45,261 nt of DNA from Chloroflexota bacterium. GTDB taxonomy: Bacteria > Chloroflexota > Chloroflexia > QHBQ01 > JADMIH01. Below the pieces are notes generated by a model that saw nothing but the letters and a program-made list of their open reading frames with translations, was not told the DNA's origin and ran no database searches. Below, in pieces: positions 31,892 to 40,671 of this stretch. Both the position numbers and the translations under genes were made by a program. Positions within the stretch are counted from its first letter, which is position 1; each line of letters begins with the position of its first letter. The stretch spans positions 1-45,261 of the forward strand of contig JADMIH010000013.1 in assembly GCA_015478675.1 (NCBI GenBank), written 5' to 3'.

Positions 31892-33277
31892 ATGCCCAAA
31901 CCAGTACTTGCTATTGTCGGACGGCCAAACGTCGGCAAGTCCTCTTTTTTCAACAGGCTAATCGGTGAGCAAGTTGCTATTGTGGAGGATCAGCCGGGGA
32001 CCACGCGCGACCGTATTTACGGCGATACCGAGTGGAACGGCGTGGAGTTTACGGTGATAGACACCGGCGGTATGGTGCTAGGCGGCATGGCTGAGCCGGG
32101 CACCGGGCCACAAGGCGAGGTTACTGAAGAAGATGTGATGCAGCGCACCCGCGAGCAGGCTGAAACGGCGATTGAGGAAGCGGACGTAATATTGCTGATG
32201 GTGGACGCCAAGACGGGCCTCACCGCTGCCGATAGCGAGATAGCCGACATATTACGACAATCGGAGAAGCCGGTAATCCTCGCCGCCAACAAAGCGGACT
32301 CGGAGGAGCGCCGCCTGAACGCGGTTGAGTTCTACGCTCTAGGGCTGGGTGATCCCATACCGATCTCTTCCAAGCACTCGATTAACACCGGCGATCTGCT
32401 TGACCAGGTAGTAGACGCTTTTCCCTCTGCGCCGCAGACCCCTGACGACGAGGAAGAAAAGATAAGAATAGCCATTGTTGGGCGACCTAACGTCGGTAAA
32501 TCGCGCTTGCTCAACGCGATTCTGGGTGAAGAGCGGGTGATAGTCTCCGCTGTACCGGGTACGACCCGCGACGCGGTGGACACCCCTTTCGAGTATATAG
32601 AAGAGGGCGACGAGGCGCAGGCGCACGACATTGTCCTTATAGACACCGCCGGGATACGCCGCCGCGGGCGCATAGACCCAGGTATAGAGCGGTACTCGGT
32701 AATTCGCACCCTCAAAGCGATACAGCGTGCGGATATAGTGCTCCTGGTGATTGACGCTACAGAGGGGATCACCGCGCAGGATACTCACATCGCGGGCTAC
32801 GTGCTTGAAGAGGCTAAGGGCATTGTGCTGGTGATCAATAAGTGGGACCTGGTAGAGAAAGACTCGAATACGATATACGAGTATACTGCCCACCTGCGCC
32901 AGGAGCTGAACTTCATGCCATATGTGACTTTTGTTTTCATATCCGCGAAGTTCGGGCAGCGGGTCAGCAAGGTGCTGCCGACGGCGCTCAAGGTGGCTAA
33001 AGAGCGGACCAAAAGGATATCTACAGGGCAGCTAAATAAGCTGGTAAAAGAGGCTGTGGAGGCTCACCCGCCTGCCTCAAAGCCAGGCAAGTGGGTCAAG
33101 TTCTACTATGCAACTCAGGCCGATGTGAAGCCGCCCACCTTCGTCTTTTTCACCAACGACGCGGACTCGGTGCACTTCTCATACAAGCGCTATCTGGAGA
33201 ACCAGATACGCGGCGCATTTGGCTTCGAGGGGACACCGATACGGCTGGTCTTCCGCACAAGACAACATACCGAGTAG
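31892..33277 (+). CDS. der: ribosome assembly GTPase Der (EngA)
   Basis: The 461-residue protein has the tandem GTPase domains unique to Der, which is needed for 50S subunit maturation. G domain 1: GRPNVGKSS, PGTTRD, DTGG, NKAD. G domain 2: GRPNVGKSR, PGTTRDAVDT, DTAGIRRRG, NKWD. The last 85 residues form the KH-like domain (YYATQADVKPPTFVFFTND, then VHFSYKRYLENQIR). Length is normal for the family, with a slightly extended switch region in G1 (residues about 66-75). It is transcribed from its own promoter. Confidence 0.97.
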   Translation: MPKPVLAIVGRPNVGKSSFFNRLIGEQVAIVEDQPGTTRDRIYGDTEWNGVEFTVIDTGGMVLGGMAEPGTGPQGEVTEEDVMQRTREQAETAIEEADVILLMVDAKTGLTAADSEIADILRQSEKPVILAANKADSEERRLNAVEFYALGLGDPIPISSKHSINTGDLLDQVVDAFPSAPQTPDDEEEKIRIAIVGRPNVGKSRLLNAILGEERVIVSAVPGTTRDAVDTPFEYIEEGDEAQAHDIVLIDTAGIRRRGRIDPGIERYSVIRTLKAIQRADIVLLVIDATEGITAQDTHIAGYVLEEAKGIVLVINKWDLVEKDSNTIYEYTAHLRQELNFMPYVTFVFISAKFGQRVSKVLPTALKVAKERTKRISTGQLNKLVKEAVEAHPPASKPGKWVKFYYATQADVKPPTFVFFTNDADSVHFSYKRYLENQIRGAFGFEGTPIRLVFRTRQHTE

Positions 33278-33409
33278 AGGTTGCAAGATATGCCGCTACT
33301 GCGGTGGAGAGTGCGGTGTAGTTTGAGATTATGGCTGTGATTAGCCTTTTTGCCGATGGGCTCACGCCATTTTACGAGAATGATGCCGACTGACTGAAAG
33401 GAGAGCACG

Positions 33410-33688
33410 TTGGATCAGAGTTGCACGCACCTTACGCCGGAACATTCACATCATGTTACACCTGGCGCCGAGGGGTGCGAGGAATGCCTGAAAATGGGAG
33501 ACGGGTGGGTGCATCTACGCATCTGCAAGGAGTGCGGGCACGTGGGATGCTGCGACGCGTCAAAGAACAAGCACGCTACGAAGCACTTCCACGCCACGGG
33601 CCATCCAATCATGAGGTCGTGGCAGCCTGGGGAAGAGTGGGGCTGGTGTTATATAGACGAAGTGCAGTTCGCCTCTTTGCCCCTCTAA
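33410..33688 (+). CDS. UBP-type zinc finger protein
   Basis: This 92-residue protein is essentially one ZnF-UBP domain: C5-x-H7, C23-x2-C26, C39-x2-C42-GHVGCC and the His cluster NKHATKHFHATGHP, ending WGWCYIDE. In eukaryotes this fold binds the ubiquitin C-terminal diglycine; bacterial stand-alone versions have no established role that I can cite. It starts at TTG with AAGGAG upstream and lies 130 bp after der. Confidence 0.9.
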   Translation: MDQSCTHLTPEHSHHVTPGAEGCEECLKMGDGWVHLRICKECGHVGCCDASKNKHATKHFHATGHPIMRSWQPGEEWGWCYIDEVQFASLPL

Positions 33689-33699
33689 GGCCTCCGCTC

Positions 33700-33975
33700 T
33701 TGCAGGAAAGGGCTTTTCTTCTATGAAGTGCCCCTCCCACTTGTGGGGTTTTATGGATACGCTTAGGTGGAATGCTCAATCACCCCTTACACCGTGGTAA
33801 ACAAACGCCCATCCCCTTGACCTCCTTCCCACTGGAAGGGGGAATAGATGAGATAAAGAAGAAGGCCCCTCCCCTTTGGGGAGAGGTTGGGGTGGGGCGT
33901 TGCGATAGTAGAATGCCAAGTGGTACAGTATTGTGCAGGGGAAACCTGCCCTCGAAAAGGGAACGTTGAGATCAG
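33700..33975. other. intergenic region with degenerate repeats
   Basis: Contains GC-rich blocks (CCTTCCCACTGGAAGGGGGAATAG, split here as CCTTCCC/GGAAGG arms, and GGGGAGAGGTTGGGGTGGGG) related to 8665-8770. No gene is seen. Confidence 0.4.
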
Positions 33976-33980
33976 AGAGG

Positions 33981-34964
33981 CTATGTAAAGTACTCGAACA
34001 TGCGACGTATAGCGGTTACGTCCTCTGTTAGGCCGAGGGCAAGCATCAGCTTGACGCGCGCCTTTTGGCCTGTGAGGTCCTCACCAAAGATTACGCCCAT
34101 GTTGTGTAGCTGCTTGCCACCGCCGAGGTATGCGTAGGTGTCGAGGGCGCGCCCTTCGGGGCAGCGCGACACGAGCACCACAGGTTTTTTGGCATGGAGC
34201 CACGCCTCTATACCGGGGAGCATCATAGGTGGAACGTTGCCCTGGCCCATTGCCTCGATAACCAGGCCCATCATCCCTTGCTCCAGGCTCCAAACCAACA
34301 AAGAACTGTCCATGCCCGCATAGACCCGCACCAGCTCAACGCGCGGCTCTATGTGGTCAGGCGCGAAAGTCTGCCGCACAAGCGAGCGCCGGAAGATCGT
34401 CACAAGGTCATCATCTACATTGCCGAGTGGACCGAGAGTAGGCGACCTGAAAGCGTCGAGGTTGGAAGTGTGCATCTTGATAGTGTCTCGCGCCGCCAGT
34501 ATCCGCCCGTTGAAAACGACAAGCGCGCCTGCTTCCCATGCATCAGGGCAGGCCGCGACGCGCACAGAGGCGAGCACATTGCGCGGGCCATCGGCCCCTA
34601 GCTCGGAGTTGTTGCGCATCGCGGCAGTAAATACCGCAGGTTTGGGCGAGCTGAGCAGCATGTCAGCCATGTATGCAGTCTCTTCCAGAGCATCGGTGCC
34701 GTGCGTCACTACAACCCCATCAATCTCAGGGCGCGCAAGGGTGCTGTTGAGCAGCCCGCAAAGCTCGAAGATCATCTGCGGTGTGAGGTGGCATGAGGGC
34801 TGATTGGAGAACTCAATCAAGCCAAGGCGGGCGACGCTGTCAAGGCCGGGCACCATATGGAGTAGCTCATCGCCGCTAATGGCGGGCACCGCTCCGCCCA
34901 GCCTGGCATCGTATTGCATAGAAATGGTACCGCCTGTGGTGATAACAGCAATATTAGGGAGCAA
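33981..34964 (-). CDS. L-asparaginase
   Basis: The 327-residue protein belongs to the bacterial asparaginase/glutaminase family, hydrolysing L-asparagine to aspartate and ammonia. The first catalytic Thr is in ITTGGTIS (Thr13), and the second triad is THGTDALEETAY with Thr-Asp. The Lys of the active site is in ARDTIKMHTS. No signal peptide is seen, so it is probably cytoplasmic (type I-like). It starts at TTG 34964 with AGGAG 7 nt upstream. It stands alone on the minus strand, convergent with the UBP gene. Confidence 0.93.
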   Translation of the reverse strand: MLPNIAVITTGGTISMQYDARLGGAVPAISGDELLHMVPGLDSVARLGLIEFSNQPSCHLTPQMIFELCGLLNSTLARPEIDGVVVTHGTDALEETAYMADMLLSSPKPAVFTAAMRNNSELGADGPRNVLASVRVAACPDAWEAGALVVFNGRILAARDTIKMHTSNLDAFRSPTLGPLGNVDDDLVTIFRRSLVRQTFAPDHIEPRVELVRVYAGMDSSLLVWSLEQGMMGLVIEAMGQGNVPPMMLPGIEAWLHAKKPVVLVSRCPEGRALDTYAYLGGGKQLHNMGVIFGEDLTGQKARVKLMLALGLTEDVTAIRRMFEYFT

Positions 34965-35146
34965 AGGAGGTCTCCTGTAGTGGTAAGGATAGGAAGATTA
35001 TAGCACGGCCCGCGGCTTGCAATTTCTCTATCGGCGCGACATTCTGCTGGAGATATTGAACCTCTTCGATATTAATACTGTTTAACAGAGTAAGGCAGGT
35101 AAAACCCCGTGCATGATAGGAACATGCCCCAAGGAGCGCACACATG

Positions 35147-35175
35147 TTGACAGGCTTAATGCTTTCTGCTACACT
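35147..35175 (+). promoter_or_regulatory. promoter of oppDF
   Basis: TTGACA (35147-35152), 17 bp, TACACT (35170-35175). The start near 35182 leaves an untranslated leader of about 325 nt before oppD. Confidence 0.75.
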
Positions 35176-35506
35176 CTACATATTATTTTTGGCCTGCCTG
35201 GCCGCGAGTGGGTCTCTGTGTGGCATATCCGCCGGAAGGGTTGGAAGCCCTCGGATCTGTAAGTCGCGGAGCAGCGCAAATCTATAGCCATGTACTTTAT
35301 GCGGTGTGTTATTTGGATGTGCAGCAGGCCGGCAAGGTAGGAAAAAGCAAGTATCAGGCGCGCCACAATCGGGTGACTTATGCCAAAAGATGTAAGTACG
35401 AGGAATTGAAGGCTGGAGACAAGAGATCAGTAGCGCGAGCCTATAGCTACTGGCCCTTAGTCGCTAACCTTTTAATCTAATCTTTAGCCCCGAAAGGAGC
35501 AGTACC
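35176..35506 (+). other. long leader of oppDF
   Basis: Between the promoter and the oppD start lie about 325 nt with no credible ORF. An open frame at 35208-35480 has no ribosome-binding site and no protein-like composition. Partial pairing such as GGCCTG with CAGGCC is present, but I recognise no riboswitch. Confidence 0.4.
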
Positions 35507-36679
35507 CTGGATACAGCAACAAAGAATCAAGCAGATCGCCAGCAAGAGCAGGCGACTGCGCGCGGGTCCCGTCGCAAGAGTTCGAGCGGCGCAAGCGATC
35601 GCGCCCTTGAACAAGACTACCCGGAGTTTATGCAGAACCCTAACGAGCTTTTGCGCGTTGAGGACCTGAAGACATACTTCTACACTGAAGACGGAACAGT
35701 CAAAGCTGTAGATGGTGTAAGCCTCAGGTTGAACAGGGGAGAAACGCTTGGCATTGTAGGGGAGTCGGGTTGCGGCAAGAGTGTGACCTCGATGAGCATC
35801 ATGCGGCTCATCGCCAGCCCAGGGCAGATCATTGATGGGGAAATTCGCTTCAGGGGGCTGAACGTCGCTGACCTGAGCGAAGAAGAGATGCGGCATATCA
35901 GGGGCAACCGCATGTCCATGATATTCCAGCAGCCAACCTCCTGCCTCAACCCTGTCTTCCGAGTGGGCGATCAGATATCGGAGTCGCTGATGATACATCG
36001 CGGCTACACCAAGCAGCAGTCGCGCCAGCGCGCCATCGAACTCCTCACAATGGTAGGGATCCCGTCGGCCAAGACCCGCGTCGACTCCTACCCGCATGAG
36101 ATGTCGGGCGGTATGTGCCAGCGGGTGATGATTGCTATGGCCCTCGCCTGTGAGCCTGAATTGCTGATCGCCGACGAGCCGACCACCGCGCTCGACGTGA
36201 CGATCCAGGCGCAGATACTTGAGCTAATGAAAGACCTCAAGAATCGCTTTGACGCGGGGATCATCCTGATTACACACGATCTTGGTGTAATAGCAGAAAT
36301 GGCGGACAACGTGGTTGTAATGTATGCGGGTAAGGTGGTCGAAGAGGCGCCTGTGAACGATTTGTTCGACAGCCCCAAGCACCCGTACACGCAAGGCCTG
36401 CTCGCTTCAATACCTGTGCTTGGCGAAGTCAGGGATAAGCTGGCCGTCATCCCAGGCTCTGTGCCGTCGCTGCGTAACCTGCCGCCTGGGTGCCGCTTTG
36501 CCGGGCGCTGTCCGTATGTGATGGAAATTTGCCGTACTACAGAGCCTGCGCTCCTGAGGCTATCGGAAAATCGTACAGCGCGCTGCTGGCTTTATAGTGA
36601 TGAAGCCATGGGGCAAGAAGGGCAGGCAGTTGCAAAAGAGACCACCGGTGTGGGCGGCCCTGAAGGGGCAACCGCCTAG
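35507..36679 (+). CDS. oppD: peptide ABC transporter ATPase OppD/DppD
   Basis: ATPase subunit of a dipeptide/oligopeptide importer, working at the inner face of the membrane. Walker [10 protein letters not shown]-loop [10 protein letters not shown], signature MSGGMCQRV, Walker [13 protein letters not shown] and H-loop ITHDLG are present. So is the C-terminal oligopeptide-binding extension with [15 protein letters not shown] start it at CTG 35507 (390 aa) because GGAG lies 7 nt upstream and the frame is open for 41 codons. The first ATG, at 35630, has GGAG only 3 nt before it. The extra N-terminus is polar and disordered. oppF follows 82 bp later. No permease or binding protein gene is in the window, so these must be encoded elsewhere. 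Confidence 0.88.
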   Translation: MDTATKNQADRQQEQATARGSRRKSSSGASDRALEQDYPEFMQNPNELLRVEDLKTYFYTEDGTVKAVDGVSLRLNRGETLGIVGESGCGKSVTSMSIMRLIASPGQIIDGEIRFRGLNVADLSEEEMRHIRGNRMSMIFQQPTSCLNPVFRVGDQISESLMIHRGYTKQQSRQRAIELLTMVGIPSAKTRVDSYPHEMSGGMCQRVMIAMALACEPELLIADEPTTALDVTIQAQILELMKDLKNRFDAGIILITHDLGVIAEMADNVVVMYAGKVVEEAPVNDLFDSPKHPYTQGLLASIPVLGEVRDKLAVIPGSVPSLRNLPPGCRFAGRCPYVMEICRTTEPALLRLSENRTARCWLYSDEAMGQEGQAVAKETTGVGGPEGATA

Positions 36680-36761
36680 CAACGCCGCATTTAGCGTTTG
36701 GGGTAGAAGGAAAGTTCTGAGAGACGGAATCTAAGATCACTAGATTTAGGAGCAACTGCCA

Positions 36762-37937
36762 ATGAGCGACCAAGAAAGCAGCCAATCACTGCATTCACCC
36801 GCTGACCTGGGATCGCCGACGCCCACAGAGCCGGGGGCCGGTGGGTCTACGCTTGTCTCCGCCAACGGCAGAATTAAGGAAAAGCCCAGGGGCGACATGC
36901 TGTTGGAAGTGGACCGGCTGGTCAAGTATTTTCCGGTCAAGGGCGGCCTTTTGCAGCGCACAGTAGCCTGGGTGAAAGCGGTTGACGATGTTAGCTTCTC
37001 CATCCGGCGGGGTGAAACGCTGGGGCTGGTGGGCGAGTCGGGCTGCGGAAAGACGACCGTTGGGCGCACGCTGCTACGCCTTGTGCCCGCTACTAGTGGG
37101 CAGGTGCGCTTCGAGGGGAAGAACATATATGATCTGAAGGCCGATGCTATGAAGCGGGTGCGGCGCGACATCCAGATTATCTTCCAGGACCCCTTCTCAT
37201 CGCTCGACCCTCGCGTTCCTATCGGCGAAAGCATCGCAGAAGGGCTGGTGGTGCATGGCGTTCCAAAGGCCGAGCGGCAGCAGAGGGTTTACGACGTGCT
37301 GGCCCGCGTGGGCCTTCTACCTGAGCACGCCAAGCGATACCCGCATGAGTTCTCCGGCGGGCAGAGGCAGCGTATCGGCATCGCCCGCGCTCTCGCATTG
37401 CGTCCCAAGTTCATTGTCTGCGATGAGCCTGTATCGGCTCTTGACGTTTCGATCCAGTCGCAGGTGTTGAATATCCTCAAGGACCTGCAAGATGAGTTTG
37501 GCCTGACCTATCTCTTTATCGCCCACAACCTGAGCGTCGTGGAGCACATATCGAGCAGGGTGGGTGTGATGTACCTTGGCAAGATGGCGGAGCTATCTGA
37601 CCGCGATGAGCTATTTAAGAACCCTCAACACCCTTATACCCACGCGCTTCTCTCCGCCATACCGATACCGGACCCGAAGGTCAGGCGCGAGCGCATAATC
37701 CTGAAAGGCGATATTCCTTCTCCTATCAACCCGCCAACGGGGTGCCGCTTCCACACGCGGTGCTGGCTGGCACAGGACATTTGCAAGCAGCAAGTGCCCG
37801 TGTGGCGCAACGTGTCTCCGCCCGGCCAGACTGAACACTACGTAGCCTGCCACTTCGCACCCTTTACCAAGATGCCCCTCCCAGGCGAGAGCAGCGACAT
37901 CCTGGACAAAGACGAGACCACGATGGTGCATCATTGA
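36762..37937 (+). CDS. oppF: peptide ABC transporter ATPase OppF/DppF
   Basis: Second ATPase of the same importer, 391 residues. An N-terminal polar extension (about 45 residues) precedes [16 protein letters not shown], Walker [22 protein letters not shown], signature [12 protein letters not shown], Walker [13 protein letters not shown] and AHNLSVVEH. The C-terminal extension has [15 protein letters not shown]. OppD and OppF form a heterodimer. Both share a disordered N-terminal tail of similar length, supporting the upstream CTG start for oppD. Confidence 0.95.
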   Translation: MSDQESSQSLHSPADLGSPTPTEPGAGGSTLVSANGRIKEKPRGDMLLEVDRLVKYFPVKGGLLQRTVAWVKAVDDVSFSIRRGETLGLVGESGCGKTTVGRTLLRLVPATSGQVRFEGKNIYDLKADAMKRVRRDIQIIFQDPFSSLDPRVPIGESIAEGLVVHGVPKAERQQRVYDVLARVGLLPEHAKRYPHEFSGGQRQRIGIARALALRPKFIVCDEPVSALDVSIQSQVLNILKDLQDEFGLTYLFIAHNLSVVEHISSRVGVMYLGKMAELSDRDELFKNPQHPYTHALLSAIPIPDPKVRRERIILKGDIPSPINPPTGCRFHTRCWLAQDICKQQVPVWRNVSPPGQTEHYVACHFAPFTKMPLPGESSDILDKDETTMVHH

Positions 37938-37968
37938 TTATGTAGGGATTCGGGATTAGAGAGTGGGG

Positions 37969-39045
37969 CTAGGGCGTGGGGGTTAGCAGAGTTTGTTTGC
38001 TAACCCCCACTCCGTACAAATCGAGGACGCGAGCCGCCACACGGTGCATCTCGTGCTCCTGCTGCACGTAGCTGATGCCCCGGCTCCCTAGCGCGGCCCA
38101 GCTGTCGGGGTGAGTGACGAGAGATTCTAATCTGTCGTATATCTCTTCCGGGCCCGCACTTACGATGGGCAGATTTTGGGGGTAGTAGCAGCGCAAGTCG
38201 TCGCGGATGCGGCAGACAACAGGCACGCCTTTAGCCATCATCTCGATTGACACCGTGCCATATGCTCCAATCATAAGCTGGTCAACAGCTATGTCGGCCT
38301 CTCCGCAGAACTCCGCGACTTTATCGTGGGGCACACCTTCAAGCATCATCAATTCTACAGGGTATCCTCCATCCTTGAGCCGCTCGACAGCTTGCAGCAA
38401 GAAGCGAGTGCCTTTTATCTCCCTGTCGGATGGCGCGTGCAGGATGCGGACAGGGTCGTTTGGGGAGATAGGAGTGGTGCGCGGCGGTCGGGGCGACCAC
38501 TTCTGCAAGTCAATAGGACCAGGCATCAGATGCGCCCCCGGCACAAACTCCAGCAGATCAGGAGTTGAGACGAGCGTCACGTCGGCAAGGGCCGGGTTGG
38601 GGTGGTGCTTACCGAGGCAGACGAGCGACGTGCACTCGCTACAGCCGCTCACCCTGTACTTGCTCAATGTGGCGGCGCGATTACGCACCTCACAGCCGCA
38701 GAAGTGGAAGACGATTGTCTTGCCCAGCGCCCGCAGCAACGTCAAGTCGGGATAAGGGAATGGGAAAAGGGTGTTGCCGAAATAAAGGTGGAAGATATCG
38801 TACTCCCTGATAGCGTTCAGCGCGAAGCCGCCGACAGCTGCCGCTTTCTTGATAGCGTTGTCGCCTCTGCCCAGATGGAGCGTGCGGTCAGTCTCAAAGG
38901 CATACTTATGGCTGACATACTCTATTGACGTGGAGTCGAACCCCAGGTCGCGTTGGGCGCGCGACAGCAGCCCGGCGATCCCCGCTATATTCGTCGGCGC
39001 ATGCAAAATCCGAGGCTTTCTCTTCTCCCTTTTTCGACTGCTCAT
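37969..39045 (-). CDS. glycosyltransferase, GT-B fold, with Cys-rich insertion
   Basis: This 358-residue protein (from ATG 39045) looks like a retaining GT4-type enzyme: N-terminal PRILHAPTNIAGIAGLLSRAQR, C-terminal RILHAPSDREIKGTRFLLQAVERL and the donor-site GAYGTVSIEMMAKGVPVV. Around residues 116-147 is an unusual Cys-rich stretch, CGCEVRNRAATLSKYR and CSECTSLVCLGKH, giving five Cys and a His that could bind metal. The longer ORF start (TTG 39087) has no ribosome-binding site. It lies a few tens of bases after the next-upstream glycosyltransferase gene on the minus strand; together they form an operon for surface polysaccharide synthesis. Confidence 0.88.
   Translation of the reverse strand: MSSRKREKRKPRILHAPTNIAGIAGLLSRAQRDLGFDSTSIEYVSHKYAFETDRTLHLGRGDNAIKKAAAVGGFALNAIREYDIFHLYFGNTLFPFPYPDLTLLRALGKTIVFHFCGCEVRNRAATLSKYRVSGCSECTSLVCLGKHHPNPALADVTLVSTPDLLEFVPGAHLMPGPIDLQKWSPRPPRTTPISPNDPVRILHAPSDREIKGTRFLLQAVERLKDGGYPVELMMLEGVPHDKVAEFCGEADIAVDQLMIGAYGTVSIEMMAKGVPVVCRIRDDLRCYYPQNLPIVSAGPEEIYDRLESLVTHPDSWAALGSRGISYVQQEHEMHRVAARVLDLYGVGVSKQTLLTPTP
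37976..38010. terminator. hairpin shared by convergent oppF and glycosyltransferase genes
   Basis: 13-bp perfect arms GTGGGGGTTAGCA (37976-37988) and inverse (37998-38010) with a T-rich loop. It overlaps the last codons of the minus-strand glycosyltransferase. No long U-run. Confidence 0.5.
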
Positions 39046-39094
39046 AGTTAAAGTGTACCATAGTGACCAGGCATTAGGGATCAGCAATCTGCTG

Positions 39095-40423
39095 CTAGTC
39101 CCTGGCCCCTAACCCCTGGTAGCCTCGGAGGAGCTTTTCGGCCTGGGTGGACCATCTGTAGAGGGGGGCCACGCGGCGGAGGTTGACGCAGATTTGTTCT
39201 ACGGCTGCGGGGTTGGTTAGCAAGCTGTTTATTGCTGCTGCGTAGCTCTGAGGGCTATCGAGTTTTGCCACAATGCCGAGGTTGTGGCTTGTGATAACCT
39301 GGCGAAGGAAGGGAAGGTCGCTCGCCACAATGGGCAGGGCGGACTGTATGAAGTCGAAGAGCTTATTGGGCGAGGTATAGTAGTTGTTCAAGTCTACCGC
39401 CTGGTATGGGATGGCTCCTACGTCAGCCGAAGCGCAATAAGCGAGCAGTGCGCTCTGAGGAACAGCAGGCAAGAAATAGACAAGGTCGCCTGGACCTTCG
39501 GCGGCCATACGCTCCAGCGCAGCCTGATACTCTCCATAGCCCATGAAGACCACAGCAGCATTGCCTTTGAGGAGCGGCGCTGCCTTCACCAGGTTCTCCA
39601 GGCCGCGGCCCTCGGACATCCACCCCTGGTAGAGCACTACTTTGCGCTCTAGAGGAAGAACAAGCCGCTCACGTATCAAGTTGTAGTTAGCGGAAGGGTC
39701 GAAGCCCGGCGGCGGGTCGGGGCAATTGAGGATCACAAGGGGAGGCGGCACAGAGTAGCGGCGTGACATCTCCTCGGCGATAAGCTCATTGACAGTAATG
39801 GCAAGGTCGGCCTGCGGCAGCAGTCTTTTCTCAAGGCGCAGCCAAGCTTTACGCTTCAGGCGCACCCAGCGATTAGCCATATCAGGAAAGAGTTCGTGCG
39901 CATCGTAGACAAGCTTCGCGCCGTTAGCTCTCGCTGCCCTGTATGCTACTTCCAGGTTGTTCAGGTCGTGCGCATGATATATATCAGCGTTGTAGGAGAT
40001 GGCTCGCGGCAGGGCACGCATGGTGAAGGTATGTTGGCCCGTGAAAACGCTCCAGAGCGCGGCGGCCTGGCTGCCTCGCGTGATACCAACCAGAGTGTAA
40101 AGCCACCTGAACCTGCGGTCGCGGCCGCTGACGGCCACCCACTCGGCGGGCAGCCCTTCCACTTCACCGGCACTCTCCTGTTGCCCGGATGCACGGGTGA
40201 GTATGCGCACGTCGTAGCCTGCGGCCTGTAGAGTATGCGCTTCTTGAAGGATGCGGCGTGTAACCTCCACGTCCTGTGTGATCATCAGCACCCTGGACCG
40301 CGAAGCTTTGCGCCCGGAGGCTCTATCAGCGTGCAAGTAGCCTCTCGCAGTCGTGAATTTGATAGTGCAAAAGGAGAGCAGCCCACCATTGAGCCTCTGA
40401 ATCAGGAGGGCTGAGGTGAGCAT
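39095..40423 (-). CDS. glycosyltransferase family 4-like
   Basis: The 442-residue protein has a GT-B fold: N-terminal SRVLMITQDVEVTRRILQEAHTLQAAGYDV, DIYHAHDLNNLEVAY, LVYDAHELFPDM and the C-terminal VLYQGWMSEGRGLENLVKAAPLL and FIQSALPIVASDLPF. It would transfer a sugar from a nucleotide donor to a growing glycan at the cytoplasmic face. The first about 45 residues are not family-like, so an internal start is possible. However, the promoter at 40455-40484 puts the transcript start upstream of ATG 40423, so I keep the longer form. First gene of the minus-strand glycan operon. Confidence 0.88.
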   Translation of the reverse strand: MLTSALLIQRLNGGLLSFCTIKFTTARGYLHADRASGRKASRSRVLMITQDVEVTRRILQEAHTLQAAGYDVRILTRASGQQESAGEVEGLPAEWVAVSGRDRRFRWLYTLVGITRGSQAAALWSVFTGQHTFTMRALPRAISYNADIYHAHDLNNLEVAYRAARANGAKLVYDAHELFPDMANRWVRLKRKAWLRLEKRLLPQADLAITVNELIAEEMSRRYSVPPPLVILNCPDPPPGFDPSANYNLIRERLVLPLERKVVLYQGWMSEGRGLENLVKAAPLLKGNAAVVFMGYGEYQAALERMAAEGPGDLVYFLPAVPQSALLAYCASADVGAIPYQAVDLNNYYTSPNKLFDFIQSALPIVASDLPFLRQVITSHNLGIVAKLDSPQSYAAAINSLLTNPAAVEQICVNLRRVAPLYRWSTQAEKLLRGYQGLGARD

Positions 40424-40454
40424 ACTGGGCGTCGAAGATGCCGCGCACCTGAGA

Positions 40455-40484
40455 ATTATAGGGGAATGGAGATTAGAGAGTCAA
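40455..40484 (-). promoter_or_regulatory. promoter of the minus-strand glycosyltransferase operon
   Basis: On the minus strand TTGACT (40479-40484), 18 bp, TATAAT (40455-40460). Start near 40448. Confidence 0.7.
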
Positions 40485-40506
40485 CGTGGGTTGGGGAACT
40501 GTGTGC

Positions 40507-40636
40507 CATTCAAGGCAGGTAGCAATCGGCGCAGTGTCAATGGACGGATAGTGCTAAATTAGCGGCAGATTCTGGATGGATTGGTTGGGTTGACAACTTG
40601 GCCTGCAAAGATATAGCTATGTAGGTGCCTTGAATG
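40507..40636. promoter_or_regulatory. inverted repeat pair in the divergent glycan promoter region
   Basis: CATTCAAGGCA at 40507-40517 and its exact inverse TGCCTTGAATG at 40626-40636. The right copy contains the -35 (TTGAAT) of the plus-strand operon; the left copy lies just upstream of the minus-strand promoter. Possible operator pair. Confidence 0.4.
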
Positions 40637-40658
40637 CCATGTAGTGCTCTAGTATACT
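40630..40658 (+). promoter_or_regulatory. promoter of the plus-strand glycan operon
   Basis: TTGAAT (40630-40635), 17 bp, TATACT (40653-40658). Start near 40665 leaves only about 7 nt before the ATG, so translation may be near-leaderless. Confidence 0.65.
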
Positions 40659-40671
40659 CGTCTTTGAGCAG

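Noticed and set aside
35208..35480. 90-residue ORF upstream of oppD
   Set aside because: It starts at GTG without ribosome-binding site, has no protein-like pattern, and lies wholly in the oppDF leader.
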